Below are positions 8,321-16,940 of a DNA stretch of 38,632 bases, in pieces (position 1 is the stretch's first letter; each line of letters begins with the position of its first letter). The translations under genes were made by a program, and so were the position numbers. The stretch comes from CAZSMK01 sp964608095 (GTDB taxonomy: Bacteria > Sumerlaeota > Sumerlaeia > MWCT01 > JAGHBZ01), in NCBI GenBank assembly GCA_964608095.1, contig CAZSMK010000053.1, forward strand, positions 1 through 38,632, given 5' to 3'. The notes under the pieces were generated by a model. That model saw only the letters and a list, made by a program, of their open reading frames with translations, did not search any database and was not told the origin of the DNA.

Positions 8321-8656
8321 ATGACGGAAAAAAATGAAAAGCCGGACGAGGGCAAGGATAAAAAGGAGCAAGGAGAAATTCCAATACCTGAAGAATTGCC
8401 CCCTGCTGAATTCGCCTATATAGTAAATAGTTTTTTCATTCAGGCGCTCATGTATATGGGTGTTGTCCCGGAAGAGATTAAGGAGAAGATAGAGCCAAAC
8501 TATGAGTTGGCTCGATTCTTTATAGATCTATTGGAAATTCTGGAAAAGAAGACAAAAGGCAATCTTACAGAGGAGGAAGACCGTTTTCTTTCGGACGTAC
8601 TTCACCAGTCACGAATTACCTTTTTGGAAGCCAAAAAGGCTGAACCGAAAGAATAA
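8321..8656 (+). CDS. DUF1844 domain protein
   Basis: A 111-residue soluble protein: a charged, disordered N-terminus (first 25 residues Lys/Glu-rich) followed by the DUF1844 helical domain (about 28-105; AEFAYIVNSFFIQALMYMGVV, then ELARFFIDLLEILEKKTKGNL and EEEDRFLSDVLHQSRITFLE). The family is widespread in delta-proteobacterial and PVC-type genomes, and its function is not known. GAGGAG at 8312-8317 gives a good start. It heads a three-gene run with two small membrane proteins, twelve bases ahead of the next start. Confidence 0.88.
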   Translation: MTEKNEKPDEGKDKKEQGEIPIPEELPPAEFAYIVNSFFIQALMYMGVVPEEIKEKIEPNYELARFFIDLLEILEKKTKGNLTEEEDRFLSDVLHQSRITFLEAKKAEPKE

Positions 8657-8668
8657 CCCTGTTGACCG

Positions 8669-9142
8669 TTGAAAGGACAAGCACATACTCCTGTATCAAG
8701 AAGCCGTGCCATTGTCGAGATTGCCCTCAGCTGGATGATTCCGGGGAGCGGATTTATTCTTCACCGTGATTATTATCGTGGCATTGTGATCTTTTGTTTA
8801 CTGACCCTTACTTTTTTGATAGGGCTTTCAATAAATGGAGGAGTGGTGTTTCCGGTCTGGTCTCCCTCGAGTGAGGGCTTCAATATAATTTCGATACTAA
8901 CTTATCTATCACAAATGGGCTACGGTTCACTGAGCTTGCTATCTCTTGCCGGCGCTCGTTCCGGTCTTCCTTTTTTTCAAGGGCAGGAATCTGCGGCGTT
9001 TTTTGATCTTGCCGCATTCTATCTGATCATTTCAGGTGGGATAAATTACCTTATGCTATATAATTTATGGGATCGGCATCTTGCACCCCAAAAAGGAAAA
9101 GATACGAGTCGTTTCAGGAGTTCAAAAAACGAGCATGGATAG
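8669..9142 (+). CDS. polytopic membrane protein (DUF6677-like)
   Basis: 157 residues with about four hydrophobic segments (about 18-32, 38-55, 78-92 and 112-130), the first pair containing IPGSGFILHRDYYRGIVIF. It resembles the DUF6677 membrane proteins found beside DUF1844 genes in several candidate phyla; that name is from memory of the motif, so treat it as tentative. The start is a TTG at 8669; no ATG fits. Its last eight bases overlap the next gene (ATGGATAG), which suggests translational coupling. Confidence 0.7.
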   Translation: MKGQAHTPVSRSRAIVEIALSWMIPGSGFILHRDYYRGIVIFCLLTLTFLIGLSINGGVVFPVWSPSSEGFNIISILTYLSQMGYGSLSLLSLAGARSGLPFFQGQESAAFFDLAAFYLIISGGINYLMLYNLWDRHLAPQKGKDTSRFRSSKNEHG

Positions 9143-9320
9143 AGCTATATTGAATATTATCTCAATCTTATATCTGGGGTTAGTGCTGACGCTTTCTCTG
9201 GGAATATCCGAACATGATGAGCCAAAACGAATCGTTGGCTCCGCCATCCGGCGCTGGTTAAAACTTATCGGCGTTCTTTTTGTATTGAGCATCCTGGTAC
9301 ACCTCATAAGCTCGCTATAA
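9135..9320 (+). CDS. small two-helix membrane protein
   Basis: 61 residues: one hydrophobic helix (about 4-22), a short charged loop (HDEPKRIVGSAIRRWLK) and a second helix (about 44-60). The ATG overlaps the stop of the preceding membrane-protein gene, so it probably belongs to the same operon and complex. No family recognised. Confidence 0.65.
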   Translation: MDRAILNIISILYLGLVLTLSLGISEHDEPKRIVGSAIRRWLKLIGVLFVLSILVHLISSL

Positions 9321-9348
9321 TAAAAATGCGAAAAGTTACATTTTTCAC

Positions 9349-9377
9349 TTGACAAAAATCACAAAAATTGAGTAAAA
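9349..9377 (+). promoter_or_regulatory. possible promoter for the pilin-like gene
   Basis: A perfect TTGACA (9349-9354), a 17-base spacer and a weak -10, GTAAAA (9372-9377), in an AT-rich leader. Confidence 0.4.
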
Positions 9378-9440
9378 GTCACTGTTTGTATATTAAATGT
9401 ATTGAATAGCCCAAAATAAGGTATGAAAGGAGGGATAAGT

Positions 9441-10064
9441 ATGAGAAAGGTAAAGGGTTTCACTTTGATCGAGTTGCTTATTGTCGTGGCAATTATTGCT
9501 ATTCTTGCTGCAATTGCCGTACCTAACTTTCTTGAGGCACAGATACGTTCGAAGGTCTCTCGTGTCAAAAGTGACCAGAGGACATATGCAACAGGGTTGG
9601 AAACTTACTACCTCGATAACAACGCTTTTCCGGCATGGACCACCGATGAGAATTACTCAATCAACAATTTAGGTGATCCGGGAAATGCTGCTGCGTTACA
9701 TACGTTCATGGTATGGGCTTCCACAGCTGATGAGTTTCACACTCTGACCACCCCTGTTTCTTACCTCACGTCCTATTTCCGCGATCCCTTTGCAGACACA
9801 AAAGGCGCTACATTTGGTTATTATGCCGACGCTAACGGCTGGATACTTTACAGTTTCGGCCCTGACACGGATGAAGACGTGTTGACAAACGGCTGTCCCG
9901 GTGACATTGATACCGACGTTGAGACCGTCTACTTCTCAACCATTTCGCAGCCGTCTTACACCCTGATCGCTCTTGGGCACTCCGGCTCACCTCCCAATGC
10001 TTACACCTATGATCCGACAAACGGTACCGTAAGCCCGGGCGACGTCTGGAGAGTTAAGCAGTAA
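9441..10064 (+). CDS. type IV pilin-like protein (prepilin N-terminal motif)
   Basis: A 207-residue secreted pilin or pseudopilin. MRKVKG is the leader; prepilin peptidase should cut after Gly6, before FTLIELLIVVAIIAILAAIA, the conserved hydrophobic alpha-helix with Glu at mature position 5. The helix continues as PNFLEAQIRSKVSRVKSD, and the globular domain resembles T2SS major-pseudopilin G-like proteins (TYATGLETYYLDNNAFP), with an Asp/Gly/Pro-rich C-terminus. AAGGAGGG at 9427-9434 fixes the ATG at 9441 rather than the one at 9423. No assembly ATPase, prepilin peptidase or secretin is nearby, so it is an orphan subunit gene. Its own promoter and a strong terminator mark a single-gene transcript. 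Confidence 0.93.
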   Translation: MRKVKGFTLIELLIVVAIIAILAAIAVPNFLEAQIRSKVSRVKSDQRTYATGLETYYLDNNAFPAWTTDENYSINNLGDPGNAAALHTFMVWASTADEFHTLTTPVSYLTSYFRDPFADTKGATFGYYADANGWILYSFGPDTDEDVLTNGCPGDIDTDVETVYFSTISQPSYTLIALGHSGSPPNAYTYDPTNGTVSPGDVWRVKQ

Positions 10065-10109
10065 TTCTGCGATTACGATTTAAGTGTAAAGTTTCGTTTT
10101 GATAAACGA

Positions 10110-10152
10110 AGACAGATCAACTTTTTAAAAAGTTGATCTGTCTATTTTTTTG
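10110..10152 (+). terminator. rho-independent terminator after the pilin-like gene
   Basis: A perfect inverted repeat with 17-base arms (10110-10126 and 10127-10143, starting AGACAGATCAAC) is followed by A and a run of seven T. The symmetry would also allow some termination on the other strand. Confidence 0.9.
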
Positions 10153-10167
10153 TTTACTATTAGTATA

Positions 10168-11226
10168 ATGGCTCATAAAAAAAGATATAACACAGCCGAC
10201 CAGGATAAATCGGAAGGACACAGGCATCGAGTAGGGTGCCTCATGGGATGTCTCGTGTTTATCCTTATAGCCTTCATGATCATCATTGCCGGTTTATATC
10301 TTTTACTCCGCCCTTTGGAAGAACCGTCTCCTGAATCGTTATTGACCCCGGATACTCGTGCAGCTTTTATACTGAACTTTGATCTTGATTCCAGACTATT
10401 GAAGTCTCTGCTATGGCGAGGCATCAATCTTTCTTCCCTTGAACAGGGTATCGAGTCTTCATATGAAGATTTCGAGAAGACCTGTTCGGTCTTGCAATTC
10501 TTTGTCTATCCGCGAGTAGTGCTGATCTTCCAGGAGGCGCCTCCCCCTTCTTTTCTCTCCTGCACTGTGGTTCTCAATCTTCGTAGAGCCGTCATGGTGT
10601 TTAAACATCTATTTCAACGCTCTATAGCCGACGCCCCGTTCTTTTCTCTGCCTTCCGACGGTTCCTCAGGCATACTGACATTCGCTAAAAACAGCCTTAT
10701 TTTATCTGATCTCTTAGCGCCTCATCAGAACGTGGTTTCAAAGAGGGAAGGGAGTATGTCAGGGGATGCGGTAGACGACCTCCTTAATCACCTTACCGTG
10801 CAATTTGAAGTCAAGGAGCCGGAATGGTTGATTGCGGGTTGCGTGGTAAACACGGAGAATTGGATAGGGAATACCATCGATTCATTCTCCAAAATTCCGC
10901 TAAATTCCGCAGACTCGAATGTAATTATTCAATTTTTTTCCGTAGAAGAATGGGGAGAAATTCCATGGTCGTTTCTCGAACGTATATTAATAAAGGTTGA
11001 CCTCATCGAGGTCGACCACTATGCTATAAATATGGAGATTTTCTTCAACAGAAAAGATATATCATCAAAAGTTGAAGAAATTCTTCGCAGCGTACTTTTG
11101 CCCTACCTGCGGCAATTGATTAAGGATATCTTTGTTGTAAATTATTATACAGCCGCAGAGAATGAGATGCTTGTGCTTGATCTTGATTTAAAGCAGACGG
11201 CGGTTTTCTGGGACATGATGTTTTAA
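10168..11226 (+). CDS. membrane-anchored protein of unknown function
   Basis: 352 residues from the ATG at 10168; an in-frame TTG at 10150 lies inside the terminator T run and is unlikely. A basic N-terminus (HKKRYN), then a membrane helix at about 30-50 (LVFILIAFMIIIAGLYLLL) and a large extracytoplasmic domain with alternating hydrophobic strands and few cysteines. No catalytic motif or known family recognised. The general look (anchor plus domain beginning DTRAAFILNFDLDS) recalls DUF3352-type exported proteins, but I cannot claim that. No clear Shine-Dalgarno sequence. Confidence 0.7.
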   Translation: MAHKKRYNTADQDKSEGHRHRVGCLMGCLVFILIAFMIIIAGLYLLLRPLEEPSPESLLTPDTRAAFILNFDLDSRLLKSLLWRGINLSSLEQGIESSYEDFEKTCSVLQFFVYPRVVLIFQEAPPPSFLSCTVVLNLRRAVMVFKHLFQRSIADAPFFSLPSDGSSGILTFAKNSLILSDLLAPHQNVVSKREGSMSGDAVDDLLNHLTVQFEVKEPEWLIAGCVVNTENWIGNTIDSFSKIPLNSADSNVIIQFFSVEEWGEIPWSFLERILIKVDLIEVDHYAINMEIFFNRKDISSKVEEILRSVLLPYLRQLIKDIFVVNYYTAAENEMLVLDLDLKQTAVFWDMMF

Positions 11227-11402
11227 TGAGGAGACAGGAAGAGGCAAGGATCAAAGTCCCGGGATTATCCCTTCCGGGCTAATCTTCCTGCGTCTGATGC
11301 TTTTACAAAAAAGATGTTAATTTCACAGATAAAGAGAAAGCCATTGACCTCAGAGGTGAGGAGTATATAAGATGGAATTTATTTCAAGGATCGGAGAGTA
11401 GT

Positions 11403-13262
11403 ATGAAAATAATTTTCATAGAACCCAAACCCCCGGAACCACATGTGTACAGCAAATACAAGATTCCGCGACTTGGTTGTGTCTTATTGGCAACGATATT
11501 ACGGGATGCCGGTTACGAGGTAAAAGTATACGTCGAAGAGATAAAGAAATTGGATTGGGCAGAGGCAAATTCTGCTGATGTAATTGCAATTTCAACGACC
11601 ACATCAACCACAAATCGTGGGTACATGATGGCGGATAAGTTCAGGAAAGCCGGCAAAACCGTGATTATGGGCGGCTCGCATGTCACGTTTATGCAAGAAG
11701 AGGCGCTCGAGCATTGCGACTATGTGGTAAGAAATGAAGGAGAAAAGGTCATTGTCGACCTGATGAAAGGGATTGAAAAAGGCGACGTTCCAGAATCTCT
11801 CCCGAATCTATCCTATAAAAAGGATGGGAAGGTTATAAACAATCCCATCTCTGCATATATCGAGGACCTGGACTCACTGCCTATACCGGATTATACCCTT
11901 GTTGAGGGCTGGAAAAACAATAATCTCGTGCTAAGCCTCGAGACCTCGCGCGGATGTCCGTTTAATTGCGCATTTTGTTCAGTCATCCTCATGTTCGGCA
12001 GGAAATACCGCTTTAAGAGTGTCGAGCGCATCGTCAAAGAAGTAAAATATTACATAGAGACGCTCAAACCACGGCACATTTTTTTCTGCGATGATAACTT
12101 CACCGCAAAGCCCGAGAGAACCAAACAGGTTCTTCGTCGTTTTATTGAAGAGGGGCTCCAACTTGACTGGAGTGCACAGGTTCGAGTCGAAGCAGGTCGA
12201 GACCCTGAATTGCTCGAACTCATGAGACAAACAAATTGTTACGCGGTGTATGTCGGATTGGAATCGGTCAATCCCAAAACTCTTGAACTCTATAACAAGC
12301 ATCAAACGGTTGACCAGATCAAGTCCGCAATCAGTTCTTTTCGCAAACATCAGATACATATTCATGGCATGTTCGTATTCGGCAGCGATGCAGATGATTT
12401 GCAGACCATCTTTGACACGGTGACTTTTGCCAGGAAAACCCGGGTTGACTCCGTTCAGTTCCTTATTCTGACACCTCTTCCCGGTACCCCTGTTTTCAAC
12501 AACCTCACAAAAGAGGGTCGAATATTCAATCACGATTGGTCCTATTACGACGGACACAATATCGTGTACGAACCGACGCTTATGACCGCCTATGAACTGC
12601 AGGTCGAGACCTTTCGAGCCATGAATAAGTTCTACAGCTATCCCTCAGTACTCCGGTATATTATAAAATTCGACAGATGGTACACGCTGGTACGAATATA
12701 CGCAAAGTACATGGTGTACAAGGGCATGAAAGTCAAGCGTGCATATTCAAATCAACTCAAAGAGATCATTGTCAACAGACTGCATGTGTGGTCTCAAAAA
12801 GTAAAAGAACTTCGGGCACCCATAAAGATCGGCATAGCGCCAAATTCTCTGGATCGAAAACATCAGGAATTTTTCCTGAATTTCTTCAAAAATCTCGGCA
12901 TGAACGTTATCATCTCTCAGGAGAAGGATGCAGGCGTTCTTGAGGCAGATATCGAAGCTGATCGGTCAAGACTTTTCACCGTGCTCCAGGGGCAGATAAA
13001 AGCGGTTCAAAGAAAAGCAGATATTATCTTTGTCCCTGTACTAAAACGAGCGGATCGAAATGTGTCGGGATTTTTGAAAGCGGAAAAACAAAAACTCTCA
13101 TCTCTTGATCCACGGTTGTTGTTGTGTGAGATAGACATCGATGGGTTATATAAAGCATGCACCGAGATGGGAATAGCGTTGGGAAAAAATCTGCGGGCAA
13201 TACGCAAGGCATATACTGCAGCATGCAAACATGTAAAAGTTATCCCTGCTCCCACTACGTAA
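11403..13262 (+). CDS. B12-binding-domain radical SAM protein
   Basis: A 619-residue enzyme. Residues about 1-150 form a Rossmann-like cobalamin-binding-type domain (DVIAISTTTSTTNRGYMMAD, VIMGGSHVTFM, YVVRNEGE). The radical SAM core follows, with the 4Fe-4S ligands C185, C189 and C192 in SRGCPFNCAFC and the downstream FCDDNF and YVGLES motifs. The DxHxxG cobalamin motif is absent, so B12 binding may be base-off without a His ligand, or lost. The C-terminal 180 residues (from about 440) are unusual for the family; the part from IKIGIAP onward loosely resembles domains in 2-hydroxyacyl-CoA dehydratase activase-related proteins. Substrate unknown. GGAG at 11393-11396 supports the start. It converges on the Memo-AMMECR1 gene. 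Confidence 0.9.
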   Translation: MKIIFIEPKPPEPHVYSKYKIPRLGCVLLATILRDAGYEVKVYVEEIKKLDWAEANSADVIAISTTTSTTNRGYMMADKFRKAGKTVIMGGSHVTFMQEEALEHCDYVVRNEGEKVIVDLMKGIEKGDVPESLPNLSYKKDGKVINNPISAYIEDLDSLPIPDYTLVEGWKNNNLVLSLETSRGCPFNCAFCSVILMFGRKYRFKSVERIVKEVKYYIETLKPRHIFFCDDNFTAKPERTKQVLRRFIEEGLQLDWSAQVRVEAGRDPELLELMRQTNCYAVYVGLESVNPKTLELYNKHQTVDQIKSAISSFRKHQIHIHGMFVFGSDADDLQTIFDTVTFARKTRVDSVQFLILTPLPGTPVFNNLTKEGRIFNHDWSYYDGHNIVYEPTLMTAYELQVETFRAMNKFYSYPSVLRYIIKFDRWYTLVRIYAKYMVYKGMKVKRAYSNQLKEIIVNRLHVWSQKVKELRAPIKIGIAPNSLDRKHQEFFLNFFKNLGMNVIISQEKDAGVLEADIEADRSRLFTVLQGQIKAVQRKADIIFVPVLKRADRNVSGFLKAEKQKLSSLDPRLLLCEIDIDGLYKACTEMGIALGKNLRAIRKAYTAACKHVKVIPAPTT

Positions 13263-13311
13263 GCTCACTCATTCGCCACTGGAATCCTAAATCATACACG
13301 CACTCTTGCGC

Positions 13312-14910
13312 TTATGGAGAGGTCTTTTTTATGTCCGGATATTCCTCTTCGCTAAACACCTGCGCACTGAAAACGTAAAGTTTCGTATCCGGTTTTTTCC
13401 ATGCATCAGGTGGTAATCCTGCTTTCTGGCATATATGCACCAGAAACTCGTCCCTGTTCCACCCCCATTCAACAGGAACCTGGGGGAGAAGCAGTCCACT
13501 ATGAAATCCTTTTCGAATTACCAATCCGTGCTGACCTATTATTATCTCATCCACGGATTTAATAGGTCGTAACGGAGTCATAACGGAAATCTCGATTGAA
13601 ATATCATCAAATTCTTTCATGGAGACTTCAGGGAACCGAGAATCTTCAAACGCCGCGTTACGTGTATTATCAATGACGGCTTCCCAGAGCGGTTTGATCC
13701 CCTCGACATAGCCGATACACCCGCGAAGTTTTCCTCTCTTGGTGAGAGTAACGAACACTCCAGCCTCTTCACGAAGAGCGGGAGTGATAGGGTACTTTGA
13801 CATGTTCGGCTGAAACTCACGGGTCGTAAGAAAACTATAGAGTGCATCGCGTGAAAGTCGGAGAAGTGTTTTGCGTTCTTCTTCAGAGAGTTTATGTTCT
13901 TCAGGTTCTTTTACTTTATGTTCCTTTTTTTCTTCACGGGGTTCGCTTTCTTTTTTCTCGGAATTCATCGAGGCAGTGCCCTGAGTATTTTCAGGGCGGA
14001 CAAAAAGAATTCCTGCATAGCCAACAGCCATATCGTAATCGCCGGTGACATCACCGGACGTCATGTACTTGACCAATTTGCCTTCAGCATCTCGAGGCAA
14101 GACTTTTGTCATAAGGGCAATAGGATTTTTGCCGCATATCGTTGCGCCGGTCTTTTTTACATACGATCTGAATCCTTCAAAATCTCTGGCAATAATATGC
14201 TCGATTGCGCCGCCGTCAAGCTTATAAAGATTTTCTTTTACCTTCTCCGTAAACGGGACATAGCCGTATTGAAAACCATAATGAGTAAAGTCACTGCTTA
14301 CCACGATAAGGGTGTTTTCATCGACATAGGGGCGTATGAGTTTCGCCGCTTCTTCGAATTCAGCGGGTGAAAGGTCTCCCACAAAGATACTGACCATTTT
14401 CCAGCCCGGTTCAAGCACCAACTGAAGAAAAGGTAATTGATTCTCGTCGGAATGTTCCCGTGAATGCGCCACACTCACTTCTTCCACCAGACTATGTTGA
14501 AAAAGGGCATCGCGCATTTCTTTGTCCACAGGAATCTGTCCGAGCGGTGTCTCATAAGCATCGACTTTTAGAACCGAAAGCCCTTTGACAGGGTATGAAT
14601 GGGAAATCGCAAGAAGGATCACCCGCTCATAGTTTTTGCCTTTTACGGTATTGTACACCATCCCCATCACTTCTCCACAATAGGTATAGCCGGCATGTGG
14701 AGAAATGATGCTTACCACCCGGCCTTCCACCGAGGGGACGGATACGGATTTAAGATATTTGTCGACTTCACGTTTCAAAGCTCCCGGATTTTGAGGAAAC
14801 CAGAAACCTGCACCACTACATGGTCTGACACGTTGAGCCATGATAACAGCCTCCCCGAAAAATAGTAGAAGAAATATCACAATAAAGGATATTCGCCAAC
14901 TCCGCCGCAT
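13312..14910 (-). CDS. exported Memo-AMMECR1 fusion (AmmeMemoRadiSam proteins B and A)
   Basis: 532 residues from the ATG at 14910, which has AAAAGGTG just upstream. Residues 1-26 look like a signal peptide or anchor (MRRSWRISFIVIFLLLFF). Residues about 28-310 are a Memo-like domain (ISPHAGYTYCGEV, HSREHSDENQLPFLQ, DFTHYGFQYGYVPF) related to class III extradiol dioxygenases. A highly charged Glu/Lys linker (about 325-360) joins it to an AMMECR1 domain (about 365-525) with the diagnostic LRGCIGY. In the AmmeMemoRadiSam system these two accompany a radical SAM enzyme; the nearby radical SAM gene is convergent and of a different subfamily. The biochemical role of the system is unknown. A putative outward location is unexpected for these domains. 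Confidence 0.92.
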   Translation of the reverse strand: MRRSWRISFIVIFLLLFFGEAVIMAQRVRPCSGAGFWFPQNPGALKREVDKYLKSVSVPSVEGRVVSIISPHAGYTYCGEVMGMVYNTVKGKNYERVILLAISHSYPVKGLSVLKVDAYETPLGQIPVDKEMRDALFQHSLVEEVSVAHSREHSDENQLPFLQLVLEPGWKMVSIFVGDLSPAEFEEAAKLIRPYVDENTLIVVSSDFTHYGFQYGYVPFTEKVKENLYKLDGGAIEHIIARDFEGFRSYVKKTGATICGKNPIALMTKVLPRDAEGKLVKYMTSGDVTGDYDMAVGYAGILFVRPENTQGTASMNSEKKESEPREEKKEHKVKEPEEHKLSEEERKTLLRLSRDALYSFLTTREFQPNMSKYPITPALREEAGVFVTLTKRGKLRGCIGYVEGIKPLWEAVIDNTRNAAFEDSRFPEVSMKEFDDISIEISVMTPLRPIKSVDEIIIGQHGLVIRKGFHSGLLLPQVPVEWGWNRDEFLVHICQKAGLPPDAWKKPDTKLYVFSAQVFSEEEYPDIKKTSP

Positions 14911-14946
14911 ATAACACCTTTTATTGAATGATTCCACTACTTCATT

Positions 14947-14972
14947 TTTATACTTGACTCTCGATATGTCAA
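14947..14972 (-). promoter_or_regulatory. possible promoter for the Memo-AMMECR1 gene
   Basis: On the minus strand a perfect TTGACA (14972-14967) lies 14 bases from TATAAA (14952-14947). The spacer is short, although the A-rich run beyond would allow 16-17 bases. Confidence 0.35.
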
Positions 14973-15114
14973 ATGAAATAACCAAAGGAAGAAAGCGTGT
15001 AGGTGCGTTACAGGACTATATTATTGAATGTTTTCCATTGAACGAAAACCTGAAACATCGGCATAATAACGTATAGTATTTTTTAAGAGGTTATTCTGTC
15101 GGAGGAGGAAGAAC

Positions 15115-16872
15115 ATGAGGATCAAAGAGAAACATGCGAATCGGTGGTTCGTCTTGGTCGCCTTGATACTTATTGTGGGCGTATGCCATGCAACCACACA
15201 AACCCGGACGCTCGACTACAAATTCATCGTCTGGGGAGACAGTCAGTTTCAAAATCCCGAAGTGTTCGAACGAATTGTCCGCGAGACAGAACTTCTCAAG
15301 CCTTCCTTTGTGATGCACGTCGGCGATATGATTCATGGCTATACGTATGACCCTGACGTCGCCCGGCGTCAATGGAAACGGTTCAAGACCCAGATCAGCC
15401 CCCTTACTGCCCCTTTCTATCCGACTCCCGGAAATCACGACGTCACGACCATAGAAATCGAACCGGTCTACGGTGAAGTATGGGGAAACGACAGATATTA
15501 TTATTCTTTTGATTACGAGAACGCTCACTGCATAATTCTCGATACGTATCTCAACGAGCAGTACGACACGATCCCGGAGAAAGAGATGGAATGGTTCAAG
15601 CAGGACCTCGAAAAGAATAAAGATGCGACACACATCTTTATCATTTTCCATTCTCCTCTTCACTTGAGCACCGAATATGACTGGGAGCCTGTTCACGACC
15701 TTCTCACAAGCTATCCGGTACGTGCAGTGTTCACGGGTCATTCACATATTTACGATCATCGTGTTCGTGACGGCATTAATTATTTTTGCCTCAACTCTTC
15801 CGGGTTCATGACGACGTATAACCATCTGCTCGGTCGTTCACACCATTACCTCATAGCATCGGTAAAGGGAGCGGATGTAAGTTTCTGTGTTTTTGCCGAT
15901 GGGATTGTCTATCCTCCGGATGCAGTCCCTCCGGATACCTACAAACACACAGGAAAATATCTTGAAGAAGATCACACTATTCTGATTCCGGATATTTCCG
16001 AGAACCCGGTTATGCAAAGCGTTGAAATTCCTCTTGAAAATAAAACAGGCGAATCAAGATCCTTTTTGCTGGAATGGGAAACGCAGGATTTCAGGTGGGA
16101 ATTTGAACCATGGGGGGCAACACTCTCACTCGCACCCGGAGAAAAAAAGACCGAACAATTCCTTATCTCAGGTCCACAAGGTGAGTTCACACGTCATGAG
16201 CTTCCCGCACTTCGTATCGATTCTCCCTTCACAAATGAAAAAGGTTGGGAAACCACCCTTACGTACTATTATCGATTGTTTTATCCACCGTCAACAACTG
16301 CCCTTTCAATAGAGGGCTCATTGAATTTTGACGGAAAGATTGACGACATATTATGGCAGGATGTCCCGGAAATCTCCACGCTGTATGTGGATGAAGAAGG
16401 AACAGCCGCCCCTGAGAAAACCATCGTAAAAGTGGTTTACGACAAAGAGCATCTGTATGTGGGAATCGAGGGAGAAGAGCCGAATCCCGCGGGATTGACC
16501 GCAGCGGCACACGGCGATTTGCCCCTCATTTTCGGTGACGATGACTTCGAACTCTTCTTCGATACAAATAGAGATTTGAGCACTTTTTATCGCCTGATGG
16601 CGAACCCAAAAGGAACGATATTATGCAGTGGTCCCGACGGGCTCTTTTCATTCAAATTCGATGTAAAGACCTATGTGGGCGACAATTTCTGGAGCGCGGA
16701 ATTCAAGATTCCGTTCTCTGAACTCAAGACTGCACCGCCAAGGACAGGCGATGAATGGGGATTCAACGTTAGACGCCATCGTCAACAAGCAACACCGGCG
16801 CAGCGCGACTGGTCGAAGATGCGTAACTTCCCCTATCAGCCGCACTATTTCGGACTGCTCACATTCGAGTAG
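15115..16872 (+). CDS. exported metallophosphoesterase with C-terminal CBM9-like domain
   Basis: 585 residues, preceded by a very strong GGAGGAGG site at 15101-15108. Signal peptide about 1-26 (VLVALILIVGVCHA). The calcineurin-type metallophosphoesterase domain (about 35-265) shows GDSQ (41-44), GDMIHG (70-75), GNHD (106-109), the histidine of HSPLH (179) and GHSH (208-211), all expected for two-metal coordination. A beta-sandwich linker (about 300-390) leads to a C-terminal domain (about 400-585; DGKIDDILWQDVP, VVYDKEHLYVGIEGEEP, DDFELFFD) that resembles CBM9-like carbohydrate-binding domains. It probably hydrolyses a phosphate ester outside the cytoplasm while bound to glycan; the substrate is unknown. 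It is divergent from the Memo-AMMECR1 gene. Confidence 0.92.
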   Translation: MRIKEKHANRWFVLVALILIVGVCHATTQTRTLDYKFIVWGDSQFQNPEVFERIVRETELLKPSFVMHVGDMIHGYTYDPDVARRQWKRFKTQISPLTAPFYPTPGNHDVTTIEIEPVYGEVWGNDRYYYSFDYENAHCIILDTYLNEQYDTIPEKEMEWFKQDLEKNKDATHIFIIFHSPLHLSTEYDWEPVHDLLTSYPVRAVFTGHSHIYDHRVRDGINYFCLNSSGFMTTYNHLLGRSHHYLIASVKGADVSFCVFADGIVYPPDAVPPDTYKHTGKYLEEDHTILIPDISENPVMQSVEIPLENKTGESRSFLLEWETQDFRWEFEPWGATLSLAPGEKKTEQFLISGPQGEFTRHELPALRIDSPFTNEKGWETTLTYYYRLFYPPSTTALSIEGSLNFDGKIDDILWQDVPEISTLYVDEEGTAAPEKTIVKVVYDKEHLYVGIEGEEPNPAGLTAAAHGDLPLIFGDDDFELFFDTNRDLSTFYRLMANPKGTILCSGPDGLFSFKFDVKTYVGDNFWSAEFKIPFSELKTAPPRTGDEWGFNVRRHRQQATPAQRDWSKMRNFPYQPHYFGLLTFE

Positions 16873-16875
16873 GCG

Positions 16876-16903
16876 CATACTACATGATGCTCATACTACA
16901 TGA
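16876..16903. repeat. 12-base tandem duplication
   Basis: CATACTACATGA occurs at 16876-16887 and 16892-16903, separated by four bases, between the converging phosphoesterase and glycosyltransferase genes. Confidence 0.7.
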
Positions 16904-16940
16904 GGTTCTTATTCAATAATGAGGTTTTAGACGCTGAACA

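Noticed and set aside
11403..14910. treating the radical SAM gene as the third component of the adjacent Memo-AMMECR1 system
   Set aside because: The genes converge rather than form an operon, and the radical SAM protein has a B12-type N-terminal domain unlike the AmmeMemoRadiSam enzyme.
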